Part shown: positions 33,648 through 45,114 of the stretch, one piece after another
Numbering within the stretch: position 1 is the stretch's first letter
Layout of the letters: every line of letters starts with the position of its first letter
Program-made: the position numbers and the translations under genes
NCBI RefSeq assembly: GCF_900101615.1
Contig: NZ_FMZX01000003.1
Span: 1 to 64,000 of the forward strand
Length of the DNA: 64,000 bases
Direction: 5' to 3'
Source: Belnapia rosea
GTDB taxonomy: Bacteria; Pseudomonadota; Alphaproteobacteria; Acetobacterales; Acetobacteraceae
Notes under the pieces: model-generated
Told to the model about the DNA's origin: nothing
Database searches by the model: none
What the model saw: only the letters and a program-made list of their open reading frames with translations

Positions 33648-34489
33648 AGCCGCCGCGCCTGGGCCGTGGCCTCTCCGCATTGCTGGGTGAGGCGCCCAGC
33701 CAGCCAGCCGCCGTGGGTGAGGCGCTGCGCACCCTGCCGATCGAGATGCTGGAACCCGGACCCTTCCAGCCGCGTGGTCCGATCGACTCTGCGCCCTTGC
33801 AGGAACTGGCTGACAGCATCCGCGAACACGGCGTTCTGCAGCCCATCCTGGTGCGAGAGAAGCCCGGCCAGTCCGGCACCTTCCAGATCATCGGTGGCGA
33901 GCGGCGCTGGCGTGCCGCACAACTCGTGCCTCTGCACGAAGTCCCAGTCGTCATCCGTGACCTTGGCGACCGCGAAGCCATGGCGGCCGGTCTCGTCGAG
34001 AACCTGCAACGGCAGGACCTGAATGCGCTGGAGGAGGCGGAGGGCTACCGCCGCCTTCTGGATGAGTTCGGGCTCACCCAGGACAAGCTCGGCCAAGCCG
34101 TTGGCAAGAGCCGCAGCCATGTCGCCAACACGCTCCGCCTTCTGGCCCTTCCTGACCGGGTGCGGGAGCTGCTGCGCGACGGTGCACTGACCGCCGGCCA
34201 TGCCCGCGCCTTGCTGACGGCGCCGGACCCCATTGGCCTGGCCCTGCAGATCGTCGATCGCGGCCTCAATGTGCGCCAGGCCGAAGCCCTGGCCGCCGCG
34301 AAGCCGCGCGACCCAGCGCAGCGTCCGGCCCGGGCTGAGCCCGAAGTCATGGCGCTGGAGCGTGAGTTGTCGGAGCGACTAGGCCTCCGCATCTCCATCC
34401 GCACCGCCGGGCGCGGTGGCCAGGTCACCATCGCCTACCGGGACCTGGATCAACTCGACGGCGTCATCCGCCTGCTGCAGGGCAGCTGA
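33644..34489 (+). CDS. parB: Chromosome partitioning protein ParB
   Basis: 281 residues. The N-terminal ParA-interacting LGRGLSALLGE is followed by the CTP-binding domain with IIGGERRWRAAQ, then the HTH that reads parS (LTQDKLGQAVGKSRSHVANT, LRLLALPDRV), and a C-terminal dimerisation domain. The two parS-like sites lie upstream at the mnmG/rsmG junction. The stop TGA is immediately followed by the holA stop on the other strand (TGATCA). Confidence 0.95.
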   Translation: MKPPRLGRGLSALLGEAPSQPAAVGEALRTLPIEMLEPGPFQPRGPIDSAPLQELADSIREHGVLQPILVREKPGQSGTFQIIGGERRWRAAQLVPLHEVPVVIRDLGDREAMAAGLVENLQRQDLNALEEAEGYRRLLDEFGLTQDKLGQAVGKSRSHVANTLRLLALPDRVRELLRDGALTAGHARALLTAPDPIGLALQIVDRGLNVRQAEALAAAKPRDPAQRPARAEPEVMALERELSERLGLRISIRTAGRGGQVTIAYRDLDQLDGVIRLLQGS

Positions 34490-35509
34490 TCAGCGCCTCG
34501 CTGCGGCCTGCCGGGCGAGGCCGGTAACGGCATTCCTGGCGACGGTCTCGCTCGGGATGCCAGTGGTCTTGGTGCGTCGCTCGGCCTCGAGCAGCGCCAT
34601 CCCGGCCGCTTCCAGCGCCTCCGGTCGCCAGAGCCGCAAGGCACGCTCAAAAGCCGGCTTGTGCCGGAAGAAGACAGGCGGGCGCAGCCCATCGATCGCC
34701 GCCGAGGCCGCCGCTCCACCTGCCACGGCGAGCGAGGCCAGCTGCAGCCTCTGCACATGCCGCAGCGCTGCCCGCACCACCTGCACGGCATTGGCACCCT
34801 CGGCGAAGGCGGTGGCGAGCGCCTTGTCGGCGACGGCCGTCTCCCCCGCCATGGCCGCCATCAGTGCTTCCTCCAGGTCGAGCGCCGATCCCTCCGCCAC
34901 GCAAGCCAGCGCATCCTCCGGTGTCACCCGGCCACCGGCTCCGACATAAAGGGCGAGCTTTTCCAGCTCCCGCCGCAGCAGCATGCGGTCCTCGCCCAGC
35001 CGCTGCGCCAGCCATTCCACCGCGGCAGGCTCGGCGCCGACGCCCAGCTCCCGCAGGATCTGTCCGATCGAGCCTGCCAGCTCGCTCCCACGCTCCCGGT
35101 AGCAGGCGATCACCGCCCCTTGGGCAGAGCCTTCCACAGCCTTGTAGAGGGCGGCGCTGGTCCGCAACTCGGGCGCCTCCATCACCACCAGCCCCGGCCC
35201 TGGCCCGGCCAGGGCCGCCCGGGCGGCTGCCACCGGCGCCGCGCCGTCTCCGGTATCCCGGACCCGCACCAGGCACCGTCCCCCTGTCAGTGGCGGGCTG
35301 GCGGCCTCGGTAGCCAGCAGATTGGGGCTGCGGAGCGCCTCACGCGGCAACTCCACCAGGCGCAGCGCGTCCCCCTGCGTCACGCTGCGCACCAGGGCTT
35401 CGGCCCGTTCGCGGATCAGGCCAGGGTCATCCCCATGCAGCAGCACCAGGCGGCAGGCCCCTGGATCCGCGAGGAAGGGGCCAAGCCGACGAGCATCGAG
35501 CTTCGCCAT
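34490..35509 (-). CDS. holA: DNA polymerase III delta subunit
   Basis: 339 residues. HolA opens the beta clamp during loading. Recognisable parts are the N-terminal LVLLHGDDPGLIRERAEALV, CLVRVRDTGDG and the middle LREL...AVEWLAQRLGEDRMLLRREL. The C-terminal helical domain ends in RAALRHVQRLQLASL. Sequence conservation is low in this family but gene order next to lptE and leuS supports the call. Confidence 0.9.
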   Translation of the reverse strand: MAKLDARRLGPFLADPGACRLVLLHGDDPGLIRERAEALVRSVTQGDALRLVELPREALRSPNLLATEAASPPLTGGRCLVRVRDTGDGAAPVAAARAALAGPGPGLVVMEAPELRTSAALYKAVEGSAQGAVIACYRERGSELAGSIGQILRELGVGAEPAAVEWLAQRLGEDRMLLRRELEKLALYVGAGGRVTPEDALACVAEGSALDLEEALMAAMAGETAVADKALATAFAEGANAVQVVRAALRHVQRLQLASLAVAGGAAASAAIDGLRPPVFFRHKPAFERALRLWRPEALEAAGMALLEAERRTKTTGIPSETVARNAVTGLARQAAARR

Positions 35510-36052
35510 CAGCCCGTTGCCTGATCGCCCCTGCCCTGGTCTTCCTTCCTCTGGCGCAGCGCCATGGCCACCTGCCGCGTGATCTCCTGGGAGAGGTCTT
35601 CCATCAACCGCTCCAGCGCCGCATCGCGCGAGACATCGGCCGAGAAGAACTGCAGATCCGGGATGTTGAAGGAATCGATGGCCCGATAGGGAATGCCGGA
35701 GGCCGCGATCCGCTGCGGCGAGAGGGCGATGGTGTTGAGGTTCCAGCTGCCGTTCAGCGTGAAGCGGATGCGGGTCGGCGTGCCGTCCCGGCGATAGCCG
35801 AGAATATCCGTGCCCATATCGACGCTGACATTCAGCAGGTACCGCGCCGGCGTGCCCGGTGCGGAGTCCTCCATCCGCCGTTGCAGGCTTCGGCGCAGCA
35901 ACTGGCCGGTCCGCTCATAAAGCGGGCCGATCCGCACCGCGGCCAGCTCGCTCCGCAGATCCTCCTCGCTGCCATCCTCCGCCACGATCGGTCCGTAGAG
36001 GGGGCGGAAGCCGCAGGCCGAAAGCCCCAGCAGCCCGCCCAGCAGGCCGCGC

Positions 36053-38668
<2,616 letters not shown>

Positions 38669-38778
38669 GGGGGACCAAATGCCTGACTGGACCTAGGGAA
38701 TAGGCTGGCAATGGCCATTAGGGAAGGGCAGCCGGGCCACCCTGGCGCCGCACTCGCTGCGACGCCGGGGCAATCCCC

Positions 38779-39885
38779 TCAGCTCCGGCGGCGAAGCCGC
38801 AGCATCATGGCGTCGAACTGGAAGTCGGCGACCTGATGGTACTGGTAGTTCAGGTCGCGGAAGGCGACCTGGCTCTCATAGATCGCCTTGAAGGCCGGGT
38901 TGCGCGCCGAGATCTCGCCATACAGCTCGACCGAGGCCCGGTAGAGCGCCTCCACCACCTCATTCGGGAAGGCGCGCAGGGTGATGCCGCTCGCCACCAG
39001 CCGGCGCAGCGCCTCGGGGTTCTTGGCATCGTATTCGGCCATCATGTTGAGCGTGGTGGCCTGCGCCGCCGTCTCCACTGCGGCCTTGTAGCGTGCCGGC
39101 AGCTCGGCCCATTTCGCCCCGTTGAAGACGGCGTGGAATACCGTGCCGCCCTCGCCCCAGCCCGGGTAGCAGTAGTTCTTCGCCACCCGGTTCAGGCCGA
39201 GCTTCTCGTCGTCATAGGGCCCGATATACTCGACGGCATCGATCACCCCGCGCTCCAGCGCCGGGTAGATATCGCCCGGCGGGATCTGCTGCGGCACCAC
39301 GCCGACCTTCTGCATCACCGTGCCCGCGAGCCCGGCAACCCGCATCTTGAGGCCGCTCAGCTGATCGACGCTGCGGATCTCGTTGCGGAACCAGCCGCCC
39401 CACTGGTTGCCCGTCTGGCCGCAGGGGAAGGCCACCATGCCATAGGTCTTGAGGAAGTCGTTGAGCATGGCATTGCCGCCGGCATGGTACATCCAGGCAT
39501 GCTGCTGCCGCGGATTCATCATGAAGGGCGTGGCGGCGGCCAGGGCGAAGGTCGGGTCCTTGCCGACATTGAAGAGCAGCCCGCTATAGGCCGCCTCGAC
39601 CGAACCCCCCTGCACGGCATCCAGTGCCTGGAAGCCGCCGACGATCTCGCCGGCCGGGAACTGGCTGATCTGGAACTGCCCATCCGTCAGCGCCGCCACC
39701 TGCCGGCAGAAGTACTCGCCGGCGCCATAGGTGATATCCAGCGTCCGCGTGAAGGACGAGGTCATGCGCCAGCGGATGGCGGGTGCGGTCTGGGCCAGGG
39801 CAGGTGCGGCGAGGGCGGGTGCGGCGAGGGCAGCGCTGGCCAGAGCGGAACCCGCCCCGGCGATGAAGGCATGGCGGCGACGCAT
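38779..39885 (-). CDS. Orphan TRAP transporter substrate-binding protein (DctP family)
   Basis: 368 residues from ATG 39885. A Tat-type signal (MRRRHAFIAGAGSALASAAL) is followed by repeated APALAA. The DctP/TakP-type fold is shown by FPAGEIVGGFQALDAVQGGS, QTGNQWGGWFRNEI, GLKMRVAGLAGTVMQKVGVV and PQQIPPGDIYPALERGVIDA, with EYIGPYDDEKLGL as in alpha-keto-acid binding proteins. No dctQ or dctM lies in the window. A candidate operator shared with the RidA operon lies upstream. Confidence 0.9.
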   Translation of the reverse strand: MRRRHAFIAGAGSALASAALAAPALAAPALAQTAPAIRWRMTSSFTRTLDITYGAGEYFCRQVAALTDGQFQISQFPAGEIVGGFQALDAVQGGSVEAAYSGLLFNVGKDPTFALAAATPFMMNPRQQHAWMYHAGGNAMLNDFLKTYGMVAFPCGQTGNQWGGWFRNEIRSVDQLSGLKMRVAGLAGTVMQKVGVVPQQIPPGDIYPALERGVIDAVEYIGPYDDEKLGLNRVAKNYCYPGWGEGGTVFHAVFNGAKWAELPARYKAAVETAAQATTLNMMAEYDAKNPEALRRLVASGITLRAFPNEVVEALYRASVELYGEISARNPAFKAIYESQVAFRDLNYQYHQVADFQFDAMMLRLRRRS

Positions 39886-39916
39886 GGGGTGATCCTCTTC
39901 GTTGTCTTCCACCGAA

Positions 39917-39934
39917 TTGGAGGAAACTCCACTA
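39917..39934. promoter_or_regulatory. Operator-like site upstream of the TRAP binding-protein gene
   Basis: The plus-strand sequence TTGGAGGAAACTCCACTA lies 32-49 bases before the ATG. It shares TGGAGG...TCCACTA with the perfect inverted repeat upstream of the RidA operon (41954-41974), with a spacer one base shorter and one degenerate half-site. This suggests one regulator for both. Confidence 0.4.
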
Positions 39935-40019
39935 AAGAGGATGCAGGAACCGTGCCGCGCCAAACCCTGGCGAAACGGGCCGGCCAGCCTGCCTCTTGGG
40001 CAGGAGGCAGGGCTTCCGC

Positions 40020-40967
40020 CTACAACTCCACCGTCACCGAGACCCGCGCGCGGGAGACGCAGAGCGTCATCCGGTCCTGCCGCGCACTCACCGGCAGGAC
40101 GCTGTCGCGATGGATGACGATGCCATCGCGATAGCCGCAGACGCAGCTGCCGCAGACGCCCAGCTCACAGGAGGAGGGCAGGGCGAAGCCGCGTTCCCGC
40201 AGCACATCGAGCGCCGAGCGGTCGGCCGGAACCAGCAGCACCTCGCCGGTCGAGGCGATGCGGAGCTCGAAGGGCTCCGGCTTGAAATTCTCGTCGAGCG
40301 TCGGCTGGAAGACCTCGTAATGCTGCTGCGCCTCCGCCCAGCCCCGTTCCGCCGCCGCGGCGCGCACCGCCTCGATCAGCCGGTGCGGCCCACAGGCATA
40401 GAGATGCACCCCCGCCTCCGGCGCGCCGATCAGCGCCGCGTCGAAGCGCCGCCCCTCATCGCCGAACCAGGTGGCCAGCCGCTCCCCGCAGACCACGCGC
40501 AACTCGGCGAGCAACGGCGCCAGCGCGGCGGAGCGGGCGCAGAGATGGAAGGTGAAATCCGCCCCCTGCGCCGCCAGGCTGCGCGCCATGGCCAGCAGCG
40601 GCGTCACCCCGATGCCGCCCCCGACCAGCACGTGCCGCACCGCCCCCGCGGCCAGGGGGAAGTTGTTGCGCGGCGCCGAGACCTGCACCTCGGTCCCGGG
40701 CGCCAAGCTGTCATGCACCCAGGCGCTGCCGCCGCGGCCCACCGTCTCGCGCTTCACCGCGATCTGCCAGCGCGGCTGCGGCCCCGGCTCGCCGCAGAGC
40801 GAGTATTGCCGCATCCGCCCATCCGGCAGCCGCAGGTCGACATGCGCGCCGGCCGACCAGTCCGGCAGCAGCGGCTTGCGCGGGTGCTCGAGCGTATAGA
40901 CCCGCACCTCCGGCGTGGACTCCGCCACCGCCGCGACCCGAAGCTTCTGGATGATCCGCGCGGTCAT
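40020..40967 (-). CDS. Flavin/[2Fe-2S] reductase (vanillate demethylase reductase type)
   Basis: 315 residues in three domains: an FMN-binding barrel (RQYSLCGEPG), an NAD(P)H-binding domain (VLVGGGIGVTPLLAMAR, LYACGPHRL) and a C-terminal plant-type ferredoxin (SSCELGVCGSCVCGYRDG plus a distal Cys in LCVSRA). This is the phthalate-dioxygenase-reductase/VanB architecture. No Rieske oxygenase lies near; instead the gene overlaps a MOSC-domain gene by four bases, so it may feed electrons to that molybdenum protein. Confidence 0.92.
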   Translation of the reverse strand: MTARIIQKLRVAAVAESTPEVRVYTLEHPRKPLLPDWSAGAHVDLRLPDGRMRQYSLCGEPGPQPRWQIAVKRETVGRGGSAWVHDSLAPGTEVQVSAPRNNFPLAAGAVRHVLVGGGIGVTPLLAMARSLAAQGADFTFHLCARSAALAPLLAELRVVCGERLATWFGDEGRRFDAALIGAPEAGVHLYACGPHRLIEAVRAAAAERGWAEAQQHYEVFQPTLDENFKPEPFELRIASTGEVLLVPADRSALDVLRERGFALPSSCELGVCGSCVCGYRDGIVIHRDSVLPVSARQDRMTLCVSRARVSVTVEL

Positions 40968-41539
40968 GCGTCGAGCGGAAGCACCGCGTCACCCGGCCGG
41001 ATGATGCCGCCACGCTCGATCGAGCAATTGAGCCCCGAGCGGTTGTAGAGCGGCAGGTAGACCGGCAAGCCCAGCAGCTCCTCGAGGTATTTGCAGGGGA
41101 AATTCAGCCGGCCGCCGCGCAGGATCACCTCGCCCACCTGGAAGCGCCGGCCCACGAGATGGTTCAGCGGCACGCCGCGCACCGTCAGGTTGCGCCGGTG
41201 CAGCTCCGGCGTCAGCTGGATCGGGCCGCCCTGCAACGGTGGGTCGTTCCGCGCCAGCGCATCGAGCGCCTCCTGCTCGATCAGCGTCACCTCGCGCACA
41301 TCGGGCTTGGGCGAATAGGTGCCGGTGCCGAGGAAGTAGCGGTCACCCTCGATGCCCCGCCCGGCGACGCAGCGCGCCTCGGCCAGCTCCTCCATCTCGA
41401 AGCTCGCCGCCTCGGCGATGTGGATGTGCAGCAGCGACCCGCGCCAGCCGCCCGCGCCACCCGCGACGCCCACCGCAACGCGGCCGGCCGGATGCTCGAA
41501 GCCGTCCCAGTGGGTTGGCCCTGCCATGGTGTTGCTCAT
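40964..41539 (-). CDS. MOSC-domain protein (YiiM-like), predicted molybdenum-cofactor reductase
   Basis: 191 residues. The MOSC core is shown by GRGIEGDRYFLGTG, REVTLIEQEALDALA, RRNLTVRGVPLNHLVGRRF and GRLNFPCKYLEELLG, where Cys149 is the expected Mo ligand. MOSC proteins of the mARC/YcbX/YiiM group reduce N-hydroxylated compounds. It overlaps both ridA-like (upstream) and the reductase gene (downstream), so all three are probably made together. Confidence 0.88.
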   Translation of the reverse strand: MSNTMAGPTHWDGFEHPAGRVAVGVAGGAGGWRGSLLHIHIAEAASFEMEELAEARCVAGRGIEGDRYFLGTGTYSPKPDVREVTLIEQEALDALARNDPPLQGGPIQLTPELHRRNLTVRGVPLNHLVGRRFQVGEVILRGGRLNFPCKYLEELLGLPVYLPLYNRSGLNCSIERGGIIRPGDAVLPLDA

Positions 41540-41925
41540 GTCCCGGTCACCTCCGCGATCGCCTCCACCTCGACCCGCGCATCGCGCGGCAGGCGCGCCA
41601 CCTCGACAGTGGAGCGCGCCGGGAAGGGTTCGGCAAAATAACCCGCATAGACGGCGTTCATGGCGCCGAATTCGTTCATGTCGGCGAGGAAAACCGTGGT
41701 CTTCACCACGCTGGCGAGGCTCGCCCCGCCGGCTTCCAGCACGGCCTTCAGGTTGCGGAGGCTGGCATGGGTCTGCGCCTCGATCCCTTCGGGGAAGCCG
41801 CCCGTCGCCGGGTCGATCGGCAACTGGCCGGAGGCGAAGACCAGATTGCCCAGCCGGACTCCCTGCGAATAGGGACCGACCGCGGCGGCGGCCTCCGTGG
41901 TGCTGAGGGCGGTGCGTTGCGACAT
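41536..41925 (-). CDS. RidA/YjgF family enamine/imine deaminase
   Basis: 129 residues from ATG 41925. Family signatures are GPYSQGVRLGNLVFASGQLP, HASLRNLKAVLEAGGASL, VVKTTVFLADMNEF and PARSTVEVARLPRDARVEVE, with the catalytic Arg in ARSTVEV. RidA proteins hydrolyse reactive enamines or imines. It opens the RidA-MOSC-reductase operon. A promoter-operator with a perfect repeat lies just upstream. Confidence 0.9.
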   Translation of the reverse strand: MSQRTALSTTEAAAAVGPYSQGVRLGNLVFASGQLPIDPATGGFPEGIEAQTHASLRNLKAVLEAGGASLASVVKTTVFLADMNEFGAMNAVYAGYFAEPFPARSTVEVARLPRDARVEVEAIAEVTGT

Positions 41926-41949
41926 CCAGGGCCTCCGAAGATTTCCTCT

Positions 41950-41977
41950 TTTATAGTGGAGGCTCTGTCCACTACAA
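41950..41977 (-). promoter_or_regulatory. Promoter with overlapping perfect inverted repeat, RidA operon
   Basis: On the minus strand TTGTAG (41977-41972), a 16-base spacer and TATAAA (41955-41950) form a promoter 25 bases before ridA. The perfect repeat TAGTGGA-N7-TCCACTA (41954-41974) covers both elements, which would suit repression. The XRE-cupin gene, whose stop lies 16 bases upstream of this site on the same strand, is the natural candidate regulator. Confidence 0.5.
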
Positions 41978-41989
41978 GGGAAGTCCCGA

Positions 41990-42598
41990 TCAGCGCCGCA
42001 CGGAACTGTCGATGACCAGCAGGTACTCGCAGGGCTCCTCGCCCGGGTTGCTGAAGGCATGTGGGACGGTGGCATCGAAGAACAGGCTGTCCCCGGCCTC
42101 CAGCAGCACCTCCGCCTCGCCGAGCTGCGCGCGCAACCGGCCCCGCTGCACCCAGACATACTCCTCGACGCCGCTGCGGTGCGGGGTGAAGACGCCCGTC
42201 TCCGCCCCGGCCGGCAGGGTGTTCAGCACCACGTCGAGCCCGCGCCCCGGCAGAACCGGGGAGAGCACCCGGCGGCTGAATCCGGTGGCCTCGTCGCGCA
42301 GCACGGGCTGGCGGGCGCGGGGGATCACCAGCACCTCATGCTCGGTGCTCGCCGGCATCATCAGCGCGGCGAAGGTGGTGCCGAGCGCCTCGGCCAGGCG
42401 CGACAGCACCACGGTCGAGGGCACCGCCTCGCCGCGCTCCACCTTCGAGATCATCGAGCGGCTGACGCCCGAACGCGCACTCAGCGCCTCCAGCGACAGG
42501 CCCTGCCGCCGGCGGCGCTCGCGGAGCTCGGCGGCCAGCGCCTCGATCTGGGCGGTGCGCGGCTCCTCGCGCGTCTCGATATCCTGTGTGTCCGGCAT
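41990..42598 (-). CDS. XRE-family regulator with C-terminal cupin sensor domain
   Basis: 202 residues. The HTH (LRERRRRQGLSLEALSARSG, VSRSMISKVERGEAVPS) is followed by a cupin (HRSGVEEYVWVQRGRLRAQL, GDSLFFDATVPHAFSNPGEE), the architecture of PuuR-like regulators that sense small amines or amino-acid derivatives. It lies directly upstream of the RidA operon on the same strand and is divergent from the DJ-1-like gene with 48 bases between the starts. ATG 42598 was chosen by family length. Confidence 0.9.
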   Translation of the reverse strand: MPDTQDIETREEPRTAQIEALAAELRERRRRQGLSLEALSARSGVSRSMISKVERGEAVPSTVVLSRLAEALGTTFAALMMPASTEHEVLVIPRARQPVLRDEATGFSRRVLSPVLPGRGLDVVLNTLPAGAETGVFTPHRSGVEEYVWVQRGRLRAQLGEAEVLLEAGDSLFFDATVPHAFSNPGEEPCEYLLVIDSSVRR

Positions 42599-42646
42599 GG
42601 GCCCCCTCCCTACACCGGGGCTCGGTCCAGGGGAAAGCGAGAGGGT

Positions 42647-43279
42647 ATGAGGCAGGCTGGCGATCCCGCCCTGGTGGCGGTGGTGATCTATGAGGGCGTG
42701 GAGCCGATCGATATCGGCGGCACCATCGGCGTCGTCAGCATGGCGAGCCGCGTGCTCCCCGCCATCCGCGCCACGACGGTGGCGGAGCGGGCCGGGCCCG
42801 TGCGCTGTGCCGGCGGCCTCACCGTGCTGGCCGAGCACGGCTTCGCCGATGCGCCCGCGGCCGATGCGGTGATCGTCACCGGCGGCCCCGGCTGGCGCCG
42901 CGAGGTCGGGAACCCGGCCATGCTGGCCTTCCTCCGTGCCCAGGCCCCGGCGCGGCTGATGAGCGTCTGCACCGGCGCGCTGATCCTCGGCGCCGCCGGC
43001 CTGCTGGCGGGGCGCCCCGCCACCACCCGCCGCCATGCCGTCGGCACGGAGGCGGAAAGCCCCCTCGCCCTGCTGGCCGGGATGGGCGCGCTGGCCCGGC
43101 CCGCCCAGGTGGTGGATGAGGGCGAGGGCCCGGCCAGCTCCGGCGGCGTCAGCCTCGCCATCGACGGCACGCTGCACCTCATCGGCCGGCTCTATGGCGA
43201 GGCGGCACGCGATGCGGTGGCCCGTACCATCGAATACGACCGCGCCTTTGCCGCCAACCGGGCGGCACTGGGCCAATAG
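42647..43279 (+). CDS. DJ-1/PfpI family protein
   Basis: 210 residues. The class I glutamine-amidotransferase-like fold appears in VAVVIYEGVEPIDIGGTIGV, ADAVIVTGGPGWRREVGNP and the nucleophile elbow RLMSVCTGALILGAAGLLAG (Cys108). HAVGTEAE supplies a His. This subgroup resembles the N-terminal domain of GlxA-type AraC regulators and isonitrile hydratases, but no HTH follows. The function is not predictable. It is divergent from the XRE-cupin regulator. Confidence 0.85.
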   Translation: MRQAGDPALVAVVIYEGVEPIDIGGTIGVVSMASRVLPAIRATTVAERAGPVRCAGGLTVLAEHGFADAPAADAVIVTGGPGWRREVGNPAMLAFLRAQAPARLMSVCTGALILGAAGLLAGRPATTRRHAVGTEAESPLALLAGMGALARPAQVVDEGEGPASSGGVSLAIDGTLHLIGRLYGEAARDAVARTIEYDRAFAANRAALGQ

Positions 43280-43341
43280 GGAGGCCGTTGCAGGCCCGAT
43301 GCGGCGGGCGCACCATGCCGCATCCCGCCCGTGGAGACCTG

Positions 43342-44436
43342 ATGCGCCTGCTTCTGCTGCTGGTCCTGGTGCTGGGCGCGGCGCGCCCGCTGCTCGCCCA
43401 ACCCACCGAGGATTCCTACCGGGGCGTCTTCTCCGTCGCCGCGCTCGGCACGCCAGGACCCTCCAGCGGCCTCGCCAGCGCCTTCACCCTGCTCTACCGC
43501 GGCACCATGCCCCATGCCGCCTTCGCCCTGGCACGCGAGCCCTCCGGCCGCTCCGCCTGGGCCTATGTCGGCGGGGCGCCCACGGCGGAGGCGGCGGAGG
43601 CCGCGGCGTTGGAACGCTGCCGCCGCTCGATCGGGCCGGTGCAGGCGGAATGCCGCATCCTGGCGCGCGATGCCGGGCTGGTCGGCGGCCCGGCGGTGCC
43701 GCTGGTCCAGGGCACGCTCGGCCCCTTCCGCTGGGCGCCATTGCAGCTCCGCCGCGGGCCGCAGGCGGCGCGCGGCGTGGTCATCTGGGCGCATGGTTAT
43801 GGCGGGCCGGAGCGGGACCTGCGCGCCGCCGCGGCGCCGGGCTTCGTCTCCATCCTCAACGATGCCGGATGGGACGTGCTGCGCTTCGACCGCAACCCCG
43901 CCGAGGACGCGCTCTACACCAGCCTGCCGCGGCTGGTGGAGGGGCTCCGGGCGGTGAAGGCGGCAGGCTACCGGCACATCGTGCTGGGCGGCCAGTCGCG
44001 CGGCGGCTGGCAGGCGATCATGGCCGCCAGCGCCCGGCCCGAACTCGTCGATGCGGTGATCGCCACCGCCCCGGCGGCCCATGGCGAGGCGAACCGGGCC
44101 AATAACCTGGTGTCCGGCCTCGAGGATTTCCGTCGCCTGCTGGCCGGCCTGCCGGCAGGCGGCCCGCGCCTCGCCGTCGCCGTCTTCGAGGGCGATGATT
44201 TCGACCCGAGCCCCGAGGCCCGCGCGGGCCTGTTGGAGGAGGCCTCGCGGAACCGCCGCGTGCCGATCCTGGCCCTGTGGCCCCAGGGGCCGCAGCCCCT
44301 GCCCATCCGCGGCCATGGCGGCGCCGGCGACTGGCGCTTCACCACCCTCTACGGCGCCTGCCTGCTGACCCTGGTGGACGCGCCGGATGCTGCCGCCCCG
44401 CGCGGCCTGCGCCGCACGCCCTGCGGCGGGGGTTAG
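43342..44436 (+). CDS. Exported alpha/beta hydrolase
   Basis: 364 residues from ATG 43342. A strong signal peptide (MRLLLLLVLVLGAARPLLAQ) points to the periplasm. The hydrolase core begins at about residue 150 (VVIWAHGYGGPERD) with the nucleophile elbow LGGQSRGGWQAIM and a C-terminal His in IRGHGGAGDW. About 120 residues before the core are a DUF4189-like module (AFALAREPSGRSAWAYVGG). The substrate is unknown. Confidence 0.8.
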   Translation: MRLLLLLVLVLGAARPLLAQPTEDSYRGVFSVAALGTPGPSSGLASAFTLLYRGTMPHAAFALAREPSGRSAWAYVGGAPTAEAAEAAALERCRRSIGPVQAECRILARDAGLVGGPAVPLVQGTLGPFRWAPLQLRRGPQAARGVVIWAHGYGGPERDLRAAAAPGFVSILNDAGWDVLRFDRNPAEDALYTSLPRLVEGLRAVKAAGYRHIVLGGQSRGGWQAIMAASARPELVDAVIATAPAAHGEANRANNLVSGLEDFRRLLAGLPAGGPRLAVAVFEGDDFDPSPEARAGLLEEASRNRRVPILALWPQGPQPLPIRGHGGAGDWRFTTLYGACLLTLVDAPDAAAPRGLRRTPCGGG

Positions 44437-44464
44437 CCCGGCATCTGCTCCGGCCGAACCTCGC

Positions 44465-45004
44465 TCAGCGCGAGGCGGACTGGCTCCGCAGCTCGCGGGC
44501 GCGGGCGAGGACCTTGTCCTCGAGGTCGGAATTGGTGGAAGGCGAGACCGGGCTATCGACCCACTGGCCCCGGTCGAGCATCTGGCGGAAGACCTGCACC
44601 CGCACGCCATCCGAGCGCAGCTGGCGGCCCAGCACATAGGCCTGGGCCCGGAACCGTTCGTTATTGGCGGAGGGCGGCGTGTACCACTCGGTGATGATGG
44701 TGCCGCCGAAGGGGTCGGCCGAGGCCAGCGGCATGAAGGACAGCGTGTCGAGCGTCGCGCGCCAGAGATAGGCGTTCACGCTGAGGCCGCCGCCGCCGCC
44801 GCCAGTGGCTGCGGCCTCGCGCGCCTCGCGGTCCTTGTCGACGCCGAAGACGACGAGGCCGGCGCTGGCGCCCTGCGGCCGGTTGCGGGCGCGCCCGTTA
44901 CGCCAATCGCCATACTCGTCATTCCCGACCAGGCGCTGGTTGTCGCCGCCGCAGGCGGCGAGCAGGGGGAGGATCACGCCGAGGGCGAGGAGGGCAGGTT
45001 TCAT
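44465..45004 (-). CDS. DUF3576 family lipoprotein
   Basis: 179 residues from ATG 45004. The signal ends in the lipobox LLAAC. The conserved DUF3576 stretch is LSVNAYLWRATLDTLSFMPL followed by ASADPFGGTIITEWY, FRAQAYVLGRQLRSDGVRV and QWVDSPVSP. The family is typical of Rhodospirillales, Rickettsiales and relatives and probably acts at the cell envelope. Its role is unknown. Confidence 0.88.
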   Translation of the reverse strand: MKPALLALGVILPLLAACGGDNQRLVGNDEYGDWRNGRARNRPQGASAGLVVFGVDKDREAREAAATGGGGGGLSVNAYLWRATLDTLSFMPLASADPFGGTIITEWYTPPSANNERFRAQAYVLGRQLRSDGVRVQVFRQMLDRGQWVDSPVSPSTNSDLEDKVLARARELRSQSASR

Positions 45005-45062
45005 GGCGGCCGCACAGTAGGCGTGCTGGTTAGGCAATCAAGCATCAATCGTGCAAAGAAAC

Positions 45063-45095
45063 AAAAAGGGGTGGCAGGTTGCCCTGCCACCCCCG
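45063..45095 (-). terminator. Intrinsic terminator after the porin gene
   Basis: On the minus strand GGGGTGGCAGG, a short loop and CCTGCCACCCC form an 11-pair stem followed by TTTTTG. It lies about 20 bases past the porin stop. A smaller hairpin, CTGATCC-TTCG-GGATCAG, spans the stop codon itself. Confidence 0.88.
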
Positions 45096-45114
45096 TTTCG
45101 CTGATCCCGAAGGA

